DNA from: a bacterium
GTDB taxonomy: Bacteria; Bacillota; Clostridia; Oscillospirales; Oscillospiraceae
Length of the DNA: 27,174 nucleotides
Direction of reading: 5' to 3'
Assembly: GCA_004560375.1 (NCBI GenBank)
Contig: SFVC01000034.1
Location: 1 to 27,174, forward strand
In this document: in pieces, positions 20,327 to 27,174 of the stretch
Numbering within the stretch: the stretch's first letter is position 1
How the letters are laid out: each line of letters starts with the position of its first letter
Made by a program: the position numbers and the translations under genes
The notes under the pieces: generated by a model
Told to the model about the DNA's origin: nothing
Seen by the model: the letters and a program-made list of their open reading frames with translations, nothing else
Databases searched by the model: none

Positions 20327-20968
20327 TCAGCTCCCGTATTTTTTAAAGTGTTTTTCCACGCGCCCCAGAAGGAAGTCCAGCAAAACCGCCAGGGACGCGA
20401 TCAAAATGCTGCCCGCCGCGGTCATGGCGGGGTCGTAGATGGTGATGCCCCGGTAGATGGACACCCCCAGCCCTCCGGCCCCCACAAAGGAGGCGATGCC
20501 CGCCACGGACACGGTCATCACCACCATGTTCCGCACACCCGCCAGGATCACCCCGGCGGCCATGGGCAGCTTCACCCGAAGCAGGGTCTGCATAGAGGTG
20601 CTGCCCATGCCGGCGGCGGCCTCCAAAATGTCCGGATCCAGGGTGGTGAGGCCCACGTAGGTGTTGCGTACCATAGGCATCACCCCGTAGATGGTCAGGG
20701 CGATCACCGCCGTCTCATTCCCGATACCGGTGAAGGGGATGAGGATACCCAGCAGAGAGATGGCCGGGATGGTGTACAGCACGTTGCATACCCCCATCAC
20801 CGCCGGGGCCAGCCTGGGCCGCTGGGCGATGAACACGCCCAGCAGCAGCCCAATGCTCCCGGACAGCAGGATGGCCTGCCCCGACAGGAGGAAGTGATCC
20901 CACAGCAGCCCCAGAAACCACTCCCCCCGCTGCCGGTAGAGGGCGAAGATGGCCTGTATCAACTCCAT
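20327..20968 (-). CDS. Permease of the betaine/choline-type importer
   Basis: The 213-aa membrane protein has five or six hydrophobic segments and the EAA loop (EAAAGMGSTSMQTLLRVKLP) that contacts the ATPase; GILIPFTGIGNETAVIALTIYG and VGAGGLGVSIYRGI are typical of the OpuCB/ProW type. It is a single permease, so it must form a homodimer or pair with a second one encoded elsewhere. The start at 20968 is chosen although its ribosome site is weak, because it is 5 bases after the upstream stop (coupling) and the length then equals the family's usual 210-220 residues. Confidence 0.88.
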   Translation of the reverse strand: MELIQAIFALYRQRGEWFLGLLWDHFLLSGQAILLSGSIGLLLGVFIAQRPRLAPAVMGVCNVLYTIPAISLLGILIPFTGIGNETAVIALTIYGVMPMVRNTYVGLTTLDPDILEAAAGMGSTSMQTLLRVKLPMAAGVILAGVRNMVVMTVSVAGIASFVGAGGLGVSIYRGITIYDPAMTAAGSILIASLAVLLDFLLGRVEKHFKKYGS

Positions 20969-20973
20969 GGCGT

Positions 20974-21585
20974 TCAGGGGTGGAGCCGATCCACGGCGTC
21001 CGCGGGACAGAACTCCGCGCAGCGCCCGCACTGGAGACAGTGGATCGGGTCAATGACATAGGGCATCCCGGAGGCAATGCACTGCTGGGGGCAGACCTCG
21101 GCGCATTTGCCGCAGCCGATGCACCGATCCGAAATGGCAAAGCCGTTCTTCTCCACCTCGTCCCCGCCGTAGGCGAAGCTCTCCCGGCTGATGGGGTAGT
21201 GGAGCAGGTCGAACCACTCGCCGTGCCCCTCGTAGATGTGGAAGGCGTCCAGGATATAGCGGCTCTCGCCGGGGTACACCTCATTCATGCCCGGGTTGTG
21301 CTCGAACACCTTGTCCACCCACTCCTTGCCCACTACACAGAGCCTGCCGTTGAATTTCAGGGACTGGCAGTCGGGGCACATGGCGGCCAGGGCGATCTGG
21401 CCGCTCTCCACCAGCTGCTTGTAGAAGGGCTTGCCCTTGGCCGTGACGATGTACATCCCGTCGTTTTCCGCCAGCATCACGTTGATGATGCGGGCCTGGG
21501 GACGGCCCTGCGCGTCCACCGTGGCGGCGGTGGCGATCTTCACCTGACGGAACAGGTCAACATACTTTTTTGCGGTTTGATTCAT
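20974..21585 (-). CDS. PNPOx-like flavin domain fused to a 2[4Fe-4S] ferredoxin domain
   Basis: Residues 1-145 of the 203-aa protein form a pyridoxamine-phosphate-oxidase-like split barrel (IATAATVDAQGRPQARIINV, then GMYIVTAKGKPFYKQL) that usually binds FMN or F420-like cofactors. Residues 150-200 hold two [4Fe-4S] clusters: Cys155, 158, 161 and 165, and Cys183, 186, 189 and 193. The start at 21585 follows TTGGAGGAACC. It opens the operon with the importer and EutH, so it may reduce or oxidise the imported compound using electrons from ferredoxin; no substrate is known. Split-barrel/ferredoxin fusions are widespread in Clostridia, mostly uncharacterised. Confidence 0.85.
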   Translation of the reverse strand: MNQTAKKYVDLFRQVKIATAATVDAQGRPQARIINVMLAENDGMYIVTAKGKPFYKQLVESGQIALAAMCPDCQSLKFNGRLCVVGKEWVDKVFEHNPGMNEVYPGESRYILDAFHIYEGHGEWFDLLHYPISRESFAYGGDEVEKNGFAISDRCIGCGKCAEVCPQQCIASGMPYVIDPIHCLQCGRCAEFCPADAVDRLHP

Positions 21586-21638
21586 CACTGGTTCCTCCAA
21601 TTCTCGGGGATACGATCCGTTCCCCGTCTTCTGTGGCC

Positions 21639-21667
21639 AGTATAGCGCAAACTCCCGCCGTCGTAAA
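21639..21667 (-). promoter_or_regulatory. Promoter of the importer/EutH operon
   Basis: On the minus strand: TTTACG (21662-21667), a 17-bp spacer and TATACT (21639-21644), about 50 bases before the start at 21585. No other promoter is seen in the five-gene run to 17538, so this probably serves all of it. Confidence 0.65.
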
Positions 21668-21742
21668 GTATGCACAATCTTGTGCCATAGTTACCCGGCG
21701 GTTACGGACGTCTTCCCCGCGTTCCAAATTTTCCCACGCCGG

Positions 21743-23347
21743 TTATCCTGCTCCCTGCTGGTGCAGGCGCTCCAAATACTCGTCGTAGGTGGTCTTGCTG
21801 TCGATGAGCTTTCCCTCCGGGGTGAAGTCGAACACCCGGTTGCAGACGGTCTGGATCAGCTGGTGGTCGTGGGAGGCCACCAGCACATTGCAGCCCACCG
21901 CCTCCAGCCCCTTGTTCAGCGCGGCGATGGACTCCAGATCCAGGTGGTTGGTGGGCTGATCCAGCATCAGCACGTTGGCCCCGGACAGCATCATCCGGGA
22001 CAGCATACACCGCACCTTCTCCCCGCCGGACAGCACCTTCACCGGCTTGTTGACCTCCTCCCCGGAGAACAGCATCCGGCCCAGAAACCCCCGAAGGTAC
22101 TGCTCCTGGGGATCCTTGGAGAACTGCCGCAGCCACTGCACCAGATCGTCCTCGCAGTCCTGAAAGTAGGGGGTGTTGTCCTTGGGGAAGTAGGAGAAGG
22201 TGGCGGTCTGGCCCCACTTCACCGTGCCCTCGTCGGGCTCCAGCTCCCCGGCCAGGATTTTGAACAGGGCGGTGTGGGCGTTCTCGTTATCCCCCACAAA
22301 GGCGATCTTCTCGTCGTGGCCCACGATGAAGGACACCTTGTCCAGCACCTTCACCCCGCCGATGGTCTTGGACACGTCGGTGACGAACAGGATGTCCTTG
22401 CCCACCTCCCGGTCGGGGGTGAAGCCCACAAAGGGGTAGCGCCGGGAGGAGGCGGGCATCTCCTGCACCGTCAGCTTGTCCAGCAGCTTGCGCCGGGCGG
22501 TGGCCTGCTTGGACTTGGACTTGTTGGCGGAAAACCGGGAGATGAAGTCCTGGAGCTCCTTGATCTTCTCCTCGTTGCGCTTGTTCTGGTTCTTCACCAG
22601 CTGCTGCACCAGCTGGGAGGACTCGTACCAGAAGTCGTAGTTGCCCACGTACATCTTGATCTTGCCGTAGTCGATGTCCACGATGTGGGTGCACACGGTG
22701 TTGAGGAAGTGCCGGTCGTGGGACACCACGATGACGGTGCCCTCGAAGTCCAGCAGGAAGTCCTCCAGCCAGTTCACCGCGTCGATGTCCAGGTTGTTGG
22801 TGGGCTCGTCCATCATCAGCAGGTCGGGCTCGCCAAACAGGGCCTGGGCCAGCAGCACCTTCACCTTCAGCCGGGGATCCAGCTCCGCCATGGGCGTCCC
22901 GTGGAACTCGGTGCCCACCCCCAGCCCCTGGAGGATCCGGCTGGCGTTGCTCTCCGCCTCCCAGCCCCCCAGCTCGGCGTACTCCTCCTCCAGGTGGCAG
23001 GCCAGCAGGCCGTCCTCGTCGGTCATCTCCTCCTTGGCGTAGAGGGCGTCCTTCTCCTTGCCCACGTCGTACAGCCGCTGATTGCCCATGATCACCGTGT
23101 CCATCACGGGATAGGCGTCATAGGCGTTCTGATCCTGCTTCAAAACGGACATCCGGACATTGGGCAGGATGGACACCTCCCCGGAGGTGGAGTCCAGCTC
23201 CCCGGAGAGGATCTTCAGGAAGGTGGACTTGCCCGCGCCGTTGGCGCCGATGATGCCGTAGCAGTTGCCCCGGTCAAACTGCAGATCCACGTGGGCGAAC
23301 AGCGGCGTGCCGCTGTAGTTTAAGCTCAAATCGGTAACTGTGATCAT
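21743..23347 (-). CDS. ABC-F family ATPase with one degenerate ATP site
   Basis: The 534-aa protein has two ABC domains and no membrane helices, with the linker EEKIKELQDFISRFSANKSK of ABC-F proteins, which act on ribosomes. Closest in build to YkpA/YbiT. Domain 1 has Walker A GANGAGKS (Lys40) and Walker B MMDEPTN (Glu181), but its signature is LDPRL in place of LSGGQ. Domain 2 keeps the signature LSGGEKVR, yet its Walker A reads GDNENAHT (His358 in place of Lys) and its Walker B LDQPTNHLD (Gln464 in place of Glu). So one composite site is intact and the other lacks three key elements. Good ribosome site AAAAGGAGC before the ATG. Confidence 0.92.
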   Translation of the reverse strand: MITVTDLSLNYSGTPLFAHVDLQFDRGNCYGIIGANGAGKSTFLKILSGELDSTSGEVSILPNVRMSVLKQDQNAYDAYPVMDTVIMGNQRLYDVGKEKDALYAKEEMTDEDGLLACHLEEEYAELGGWEAESNASRILQGLGVGTEFHGTPMAELDPRLKVKVLLAQALFGEPDLLMMDEPTNNLDIDAVNWLEDFLLDFEGTVIVVSHDRHFLNTVCTHIVDIDYGKIKMYVGNYDFWYESSQLVQQLVKNQNKRNEEKIKELQDFISRFSANKSKSKQATARRKLLDKLTVQEMPASSRRYPFVGFTPDREVGKDILFVTDVSKTIGGVKVLDKVSFIVGHDEKIAFVGDNENAHTALFKILAGELEPDEGTVKWGQTATFSYFPKDNTPYFQDCEDDLVQWLRQFSKDPQEQYLRGFLGRMLFSGEEVNKPVKVLSGGEKVRCMLSRMMLSGANVLMLDQPTNHLDLESIAALNKGLEAVGCNVLVASHDHQLIQTVCNRVFDFTPEGKLIDSKTTYDEYLERLHQQGAG

Positions 23348-23385
23348 GACTTGCTCCTTTTGGTTGAAGTAATTTGGTTCCGCTC

Positions 23386-23414
23386 ACTATATCATAATTC
23401 GGGGCATAAAACAA
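23386..23414 (-). promoter_or_regulatory. Promoter of the ABC-F gene
   Basis: On the minus strand: TTGTTT (23409-23414), a 17-bp spacer and TATAGT (23386-23391), about 40 bases before the start. Confidence 0.6.
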
Positions 23415-23423
23415 CCGTTTTCC

Positions 23424-23462
23424 AAAAAAGAGCCGGGGACAGGCCCGCGCCCGTTCCCGGCT
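23424..23462 (-). terminator. Terminator of the pilus operon
   Basis: On the minus strand AGCCGGGAA and TCCCCGGCT pair (8 of 9) across a G/C-rich loop and are followed by CTTTTTT. It lies just past the pilO stop at 23470. Confidence 0.75.
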
Positions 23463-23469
23463 TGTGATT

Positions 23470-24003
23470 TTATTGGTACTCGAAAAACACCAGGGACGCG
23501 CTTACCGACACGCTCCCCTCGTCCCGCTCCCCGATGGAGATGCTCACGCTGTCCAGCATACAGCGGTAGGCGCTGTCATGGAGCCGCTGGAGCACCTCCT
23601 TGGCCGCCTCATAGCTGCCGCTGGTGTAGCTCAGCATAATCTGCCGCCGGATGATGGGCTCCTCCGTGTCCACCGTGCCGAAGGACAGGGAGTACTCCGG
23701 CGTGGACTGAAGGATTCCGTTCAACTCGAACATCACCGGCTGGAGGTTGTCATAGGGTGCGATGCTCAGCGGATCGGGGTCGGCCGCGAAGATCTCCTCC
23801 AGCTCCCGCTCCATGCGGCGCTTGTCCTCCGCCTGGATCTGAACCACCGCCATCTGATCCTCGCAGGAGGTCTCCTCCTTTTCCAGCCGCTCCAGCTCCG
23901 CCGTCATGGGCATATAGAACAGCATCACATAGCCGCCCACCAGCGCCAGCACCAGCAGCAACCCCAACAGGATCAGCTCCCGGGCCGTCAGCTGCCGTTT
24001 CAT
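23470..24003 (-). CDS. pilO: Type IV pilus alignment protein PilO
   Basis: The 177-aa protein has a short cytoplasmic start (MKRQLTARE), a transmembrane helix (LILLGLLLVLALVGGYVMLFY), a coiled-coil section (PMTAELERLEKEETSCEDQM) and a small alpha/beta domain (LMLSYTSGSYEAAKEVLQRL-like) as in PilO. With PilM and PilN it forms the inner-membrane alignment complex linking the assembly motor to the pilus. Its start overlaps the pilN stop (ATGA). Sequence similarity to the proteobacterial protein is low, so the name rests on topology and gene order. Confidence 0.8.
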   Translation of the reverse strand: MKRQLTARELILLGLLLVLALVGGYVMLFYMPMTAELERLEKEETSCEDQMAVVQIQAEDKRRMERELEEIFAADPDPLSIAPYDNLQPVMFELNGILQSTPEYSLSFGTVDTEEPIIRRQIMLSYTSGSYEAAKEVLQRLHDSAYRCMLDSVSISIGERDEGSVSVSASLVFFEYQ

Positions 24004-24560
24004 TCGCCCTCCCCCTCCTTCTGAAGCTGGATCAGGATGCTGGCCGACACCAGATCCCCGTCCTCCTCCGTGGTGGCCGCCGTATTCACCGCGGTGCGCT
24101 CCACAATGGGGGACTCCTCCAGCCGCCGGACGATCTCCGCCGTCTGGGCCAGGGTCACCCGGCTGAACTGCACCTGCACCGCCCGGCCGTTCACCGCCAC
24201 GCTGCTCAGCTGGCCGGTGGATCCGATGGCGTCGTCCAGCAGGGCCAGCACCTCCATGCGGTCAATGAGCTCCCGCTCCTCGTCGGTGGCGGAATACCGC
24301 TGGTACTTCTCCTTGACCTCCGGGTAGTCGGACAGCTCCTCCATCATGGCGGCCAGCCGGCCCTCCGCCGCCGCCAGCGACGCGCGCGCGCCGTCCACCT
24401 TCACCCACAGGTCATACACCAGCACCTTGGACAGCCCCAGCAGCACCACCGCCACAAACAGCACGTACAGCGCCACCGTGGCCGGCTTGGTGGTGCGGTC
24501 GGGCTTGAAGTACAGGTTCATGGTTCGCTTGGTCGGGGCGCCCTTCCGCTTTTTCGCCAT
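24000..24560 (-). CDS. pilN: Type IV pilus protein PilN
   Basis: The 186-aa protein has a basic cytoplasmic N-terminus (MAKKRKGAPTKRTMNLYFKP) that includes the conserved NLY/F segment used to bind PilM, one transmembrane helix (ALYVLFVAVVLLGLSKVLVY), a coiled coil and a C-terminal domain (LIDRMEVLALLDDAI to LVSASILIQL). The start at 24560 follows GGAGGGG; an upstream in-frame ATG at 24674 lies inside pilM and is rejected. It is one base after the pilM stop and overlaps pilO, so the three are tightly coupled. Confidence 0.85.
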   Translation of the reverse strand: MAKKRKGAPTKRTMNLYFKPDRTTKPATVALYVLFVAVVLLGLSKVLVYDLWVKVDGARASLAAAEGRLAAMMEELSDYPEVKEKYQRYSATDEERELIDRMEVLALLDDAIGSTGQLSSVAVNGRAVQVQFSRVTLAQTAEIVRRLEESPIVERTAVNTAATTEEDGDLVSASILIQLQKEGEGE

Positions 24561-24561
24561 A

Positions 24562-25542
24562 TCAAACCCCTCCCATGGCGGCGCCCGCCGCGAAGATGCC
24601 GTCCGCCGCCGAGCCGGACACCCCAGGCAGCAGCGCCCCCGGATCCAGCAGCGGCAGGCCCGCCGTGCCCTCAATGGCCTGGCGCAGGGGTTCCAGCGCC
24701 GCGCCGCCCCCCACCAGGTACACCCCGGCCAGATTGCTGGAGCGGTAGGTGAACTGGTAGAAGTTCAACACCTTCAAAATCTCCACCGCCAGCCGCTCGC
24801 ACACGTCCGCCACCGCCGGCACCGCCAGGGCCGCCTCCTGCCCCGCCATCTTGTAGGTGCCCGCCAGAAAGGCGTCCACCCCCAGTTCCTCCGCCACGGC
24901 CAGATCCATGTCCCGGCCGCCGAAGTTCAGCCGCCGGGTGGCCTGCACCCGATCTCCCAGCACCACGGTGATCCGCGTCTGCTGGTGGCCCAGATCCACA
25001 ATGCAGTACTCCCCCGGCCCCTCCCCGGCGGGCTGGGCCCGGCAGAGCTCAATCAACGCCATCTCCTGGGGCACCAGCTTCTTCAGCCGCACCCCCGCCT
25101 TGGCGAACATCTTAATATACTCCTCCAGTTGCCGCTTGGAGGCCACCGCCGCCATCATGGGCATGGCCCCTTCCTCATCGCTGTCCAGCCGGTCGCACAT
25201 GGCGTAGTCGCAATGGTACTGATCCGGCGCGCCCTGGATGAAGTCCGCAAACTCATAGGGCAGGTTCATCAGCAGCTGATCCTGGGTCATCTCCGGCATA
25301 CTCACCAGGCGGCAGATCACATGGTTGGCCGGCAGCACCAGCGCCGCCGATCCGTGGGGCAGCCGCAGCTCCTTCACCGTCTGCTTCAAAAACTGGGAGA
25401 ACGCGTTGGGCATGGTGATCCCATTTTCGTCCACCAGCTTCTCCGGCAGGCGCACCGACTCCACCCGGAAGCTGTTCCCCTGCGCCACCGCCGCCTTCAT
25501 GGAGCTTCCGCCGATGTCGAAGCCCACCTTGATCTTCCCCAT
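24562..25542 (-). CDS. pilM: Type IV pilus actin-like protein PilM
   Basis: The 326-aa protein has the actin/FtsA-type nucleotide fold: phosphate 1 VGFDIGGSSMKAAV at the start, phosphate 2 CIVDLGHQQTRITVV near the middle, and adenosine loop VYLVGGGAALEPL near the end. PilM sits on the cytoplasmic side and binds the N-terminus of PilN. The start at 25542 follows GGAGG with 7-base spacing. It lies 19 bases after pilD and 1 base before pilN. Confidence 0.9.
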   Translation of the reverse strand: MGKIKVGFDIGGSSMKAAVAQGNSFRVESVRLPEKLVDENGITMPNAFSQFLKQTVKELRLPHGSAALVLPANHVICRLVSMPEMTQDQLLMNLPYEFADFIQGAPDQYHCDYAMCDRLDSDEEGAMPMMAAVASKRQLEEYIKMFAKAGVRLKKLVPQEMALIELCRAQPAGEGPGEYCIVDLGHQQTRITVVLGDRVQATRRLNFGGRDMDLAVAEELGVDAFLAGTYKMAGQEAALAVPAVADVCERLAVEILKVLNFYQFTYRSSNLAGVYLVGGGAALEPLRQAIEGTAGLPLLDPGALLPGVSGSAADGIFAAGAAMGGV

Positions 25543-25561
25543 GTCCAGTCCTCCCTCATGC

Positions 25562-26338
25562 CTACCCAAGCAGGCTCAGATACCAGTCCACCAGCGGCCC
25601 GCCGAAGCACGCCGCCAGCACCGCCGCCGCGGAAAGATAGGGCCCGAAGGGCACCGCCCCCCTCTTACGCCCCAGCACCCCGCCCACGATGCCCAGCAGG
25701 CACCCGCCCAGCAGGGTAAGCAGCAGCTCCGGCCAGCTCAGATACAGGGCCAGGGCCAGCAGCAGCTTGATATCGCCGCCGCCCATGGCCTCCTTCTTCA
25801 TCAGTTTTTCCGCCAGCAGTACAAAGGCCAGCAGCGCCGCCGGCACAAGACAGCTGATCAGCATCCCCTTCACCGTCTCCCACAGGGGCTGCCCCAGCGC
25901 AAACAGCCACACCGCCCGGTTGGCCGCCATAGCCAGCAGCAGCCGGTCGGGGATGATCCGCCTGGCCCCGTCCGTCAGGGACACCGCCAGCAGCAGCGCC
26001 CCCAGGATCAGCCACTGGGCCAGCTCCAGGGACAGGCCGAACTTCACGCCGAAGCACGCCCAGACCGCGCCCCCCGCCAGCTCCGCCCACAGGCACTCCG
26101 CCGGTATGTCCGCCCCGCAATGGCGGCACTTTCCCCGGGAAATCAGAAAGCTGACCACCGGGATCAGCTCCAGGGCCGACAGCGTCTCCCCGCAGCCGGC
26201 GCAGCGGGAACGCCCCCGGAACATGGCCTCCCCCCGGGCCCAGCGCCACACGGCGCAGTCCAGGAAGCTGCCCAGCGCCGCCCCGGCCACAAAGAGCCAG
26301 ACGCACAGGTAGATTGTCAGCAGGGCGTCCGGATCCAT
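25562..26338 (-). CDS. pilD: Prepilin peptidase PilD
   Basis: The 258-aa membrane enzyme cleaves the leader of type IV prepilins and methylates the new N-terminus. Visible are the two zinc-binding CxxC pairs (Cys46/Cys49 and Cys71/Cys74) of the N-methyltransferase part and the two catalytic aspartates: Asp123 (SLTDGARRIIPD) and Asp189 (MGGGDIKLL). About seven hydrophobic helices follow. The start at 26338 follows AAGGAG; an upstream in-frame start lacks one. First gene of the pilD-M-N-O operon, an order that differs from proteobacterial pilMNOPQ. Confidence 0.93.
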   Translation of the reverse strand: MDPDALLTIYLCVWLFVAGAALGSFLDCAVWRWARGEAMFRGRSRCAGCGETLSALELIPVVSFLISRGKCRHCGADIPAECLWAELAGGAVWACFGVKFGLSLELAQWLILGALLLAVSLTDGARRIIPDRLLLAMAANRAVWLFALGQPLWETVKGMLISCLVPAALLAFVLLAEKLMKKEAMGGGDIKLLLALALYLSWPELLLTLLGGCLLGIVGGVLGRKRGAVPFGPYLSAAAVLAACFGGPLVDWYLSLLG

Positions 26339-26435
26339 GGCGGGTCTCCTTCCTGCAATCATCAAAAATCGCGGCAGGGCGTGACCACCGGGCACGCCGC
26401 AAATCCGATCAGGCGGCGCGCGGGTTGTCGCGCCC

Positions 26436-26456
26436 TACATTTTATCATAAAATGTA
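26436..26456. promoter_or_regulatory. 21-bp palindrome over the pilD promoter
   Basis: TACATTTTAT-C-ATAAAATGTA is a perfect 10-base-arm inverted repeat. On the minus strand it contains the -10 of the pilD promoter, so it may be an operator for the pilus operon. Confidence 0.6.
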
Positions 26457-26467
26457 CGGCTTGTACA
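26439..26467 (-). promoter_or_regulatory. Promoter of the pilD-pilM-pilN-pilO operon
   Basis: On the minus strand: TGTACA (26462-26467), a 17-bp spacer and TAAAAT (26439-26444). It gives a leader of about 95 bases with two GC-rich hairpins (GGGCGCG/CGCGCCC-like near 26415-26434 and GGCGTGC/GCACGCC near 26376-26397). Confidence 0.6.
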
Positions 26468-26483
26468 GGCTTTTTGCCCCCCG

Positions 26484-26585
26484 AGGCCCCGCCGTGGGGG
26501 ACGGCGGGGCCTGGAGGAACGGCAGGGCGGAACTTTGGCGTCCGCCCTCCAAAGCCCGCCCCCGAGGCGGTGGGCTTTGGAGGGC
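26484..26585. repeat. Two hairpins downstream of the pilin gene
   Basis: The first is AGGCCCCGCC/GGCGGGGCCT (26484-26512). The second is GCCCTCCAAAGCCC/GGGCTTTGGAGGGC (26544-26585), a 14-base perfect stem that is nearly repeated at 27059-27100 on the other side of the pilin gene. Neither has a good T-run, so a plain terminator role is doubtful. Confidence 0.7.
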
Positions 26586-26611
26586 GCCCGCGGGATGCGG
26601 GGCGCTCATGC

Positions 26612-27031
26612 TTACTTTACCCATTCGACTTTTTCAATTTGACCTTTCAGATCCATTGTAATTTTAACGCCTTTGTCCTTATTTGCTTTTGAAACGCCGT
26701 AGCTCCAATAGTACTGTATCTCTAAAGTATCAGCAGGTTTTACACCGCCTATTGCACCCTGATGGTTTGTGGCATCGATCCAATAATAGACTACCAACTT
26801 ATCGCCTTGTCTAATAGCGCCGTTATTCAACCACATTTCGCCATTTGCCAAATACTCTGCCGTCGCCAGTCCTATAGCGTCCCGCTCGTTGGCCTGATCC
26901 ACCGCCACCCGGCTGCGTTCCAGTGCGCTGCCCACCATGGGGATGGACACCGCGATCAGGATGGCGATGATGGCCACCACAATCAACATCTCCACCAAGG
27001 TAAAGCCGTTTTGCTTTTTTAACTTACGCAT
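26612..27031 (-). CDS. Type IV major pilin (prepilin), mosaic composition
   Basis: The 139-aa protein has a type III leader (MRKLKKQNG) cut by PilD before Phe10, then the hydrophobic helix FTLVEMLIVVAIIAILIAV with Glu at mature position 5, which drives filament assembly. The C-terminal globular part (LATAEYLANGEMWLNN to GQIEKVEWVK) is variable in type. Codons for residues 1-50 (26881-27031) are GC-rich like the neighbours, whereas 26612-26880 is clearly AT-rich. This points to replacement of the variable part by recombination. The start at 27031 follows AGAGGGG. Separate from the pilD operon by 273 bases. Confidence 0.92.
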   Translation of the reverse strand: MRKLKKQNGFTLVEMLIVVAIIAILIAVSIPMVGSALERSRVAVDQANERDAIGLATAEYLANGEMWLNNGAIRQGDKLVVYYWIDATNHQGAIGGVKPADTLEIQYYWSYGVSKANKDKGVKITMDLKGQIEKVEWVK

Positions 27032-27058
27032 CTCAATTCCCCTCTTGTTGTTTTGTTC

Positions 27059-27120
27059 GCCCACCAAAGCCCGCCCCAGACGCGGTGGGCTTTGATGGGC
27101 ACCCGCGCGGAAGCGCGGGT
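27059..27120. repeat. Hairpin repeat upstream of the pilin gene
   Basis: GCCCACCAAAGCCC/GGGCTTTGATGGGC (27059-27100; one mismatch) closely matches the hairpin at 26544-26585 across the pilin gene, including the inner GCGGTGGGCTTTG part. A second stem ACCCGCGC/GCGCGGGT follows at 27101-27120. The remainder of the window to 27174 holds no supported gene. Confidence 0.7.
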
Positions 27121-27174
27121 GCCCGGTTTAGATTTATTCTGAGTTTAGCCCGTAGTACCAACCTTACCCCAGTC

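Noticed and set aside
17544..20438. Long plus-strand open frame opposite eutH and the importer genes
   Set aside because: His/Gln/Gly-rich composition without domains; four real minus-strand genes with motifs and ribosome sites cover the stretch.
21680..23323. Plus-strand open frame opposite the ABC-F gene
   Set aside because: Repetitive Val/Leu/His/Gly translation with no motifs; it mirrors the ABC-F codons.
27145..27174. Possible C-terminal end of a leftward gene entering from the right edge (ending in WGKVGTTG and TAA)
   Set aside because: Only ten codons are visible. It could be a real upstream pilus gene, but there is too little sequence to support a call.
1..27174. Search by eye for tRNA, rRNA, riboswitch and CRISPR arrays
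   Set aside because: No cloverleaf with a GTTCRA-type arm, no rRNA-like stretch, no spaced direct-repeat array, and no recognisable riboswitch core was seen.

Overview
The window reads as a chromosomal segment of a GC-rich, low-sporulation-signal Clostridia, most likely an Oscillospiraceae-type gut Firmicute. This is an inference from strong GGAGG ribosome sites, TTGACA/TATAAT-type promoters, DivIVA, an ABC-F ATPase, a clostridial-style anti-sigma gene, and type IV pilus genes in Gram-positive style. No rRNA, tRNA or CRISPR array was seen.

Positions 1 to about 6160 look like the right part of an integrated filamentous phage (inovirus-like element), open at the left edge. Rightward genes encode an adsorption-type protein with a glycine-rich linker and C-terminal anchor, several tiny membrane proteins, a secreted Asp/Pro-rich membrane-anchored protein, a 62-aa coat-like protein followed by a strong terminator, and a Zot/pI-type assembly ATPase. 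A leftward pair encodes a 68-aa protein and a SprT-like metallopeptidase. It is driven by a consensus promoter whose spacer carries operator palindromes, beside a gene for a ribbon-helix-helix repressor. An IS30-family DDE transposase, probably the integration enzyme, closes the element. A 20-bp palindromic motif occurs five times, four of them just ahead of a ribosome site, and looks like an element-wide regulatory code. No replication protein lies in the window; it is presumably to the left.

From 6300 to 17400 are host genes: a copper-amine-oxidase-N domain protein, a truncated sigma factor with its anti-sigma partner, polyphosphate kinase and phosphofructokinase in tandem, a membrane-anchored XRE regulator, a DivIVA-like coiled-coil protein, a Ca2+/Na+-type antiporter, a Gfo/Idh/MocA dehydrogenase with a cysteine cluster, and a marR-MATE efflux operon with an 18-bp-arm inverted-repeat operator.

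From 17538 to 21585 a leftward operon joins a flavin-type/2x[4Fe-4S] protein, a glycine-betaine/choline-type ABC importer (permease, lipoprotein, ATPase) and an EutH-family transporter, suggesting uptake and redox processing of a small amine. Next comes an ABC-F ATPase in which all the parts of one composite ATP site are degenerate. The right end (23470-27031) is a type IV pilus locus: pilD-pilM-pilN-pilO as one operon, with a major-pilin gene upstream. The 3' two thirds of that pilin gene is AT-rich, unlike its surroundings, and it is bracketed by two related hairpin repeats, suggesting cassette exchange.
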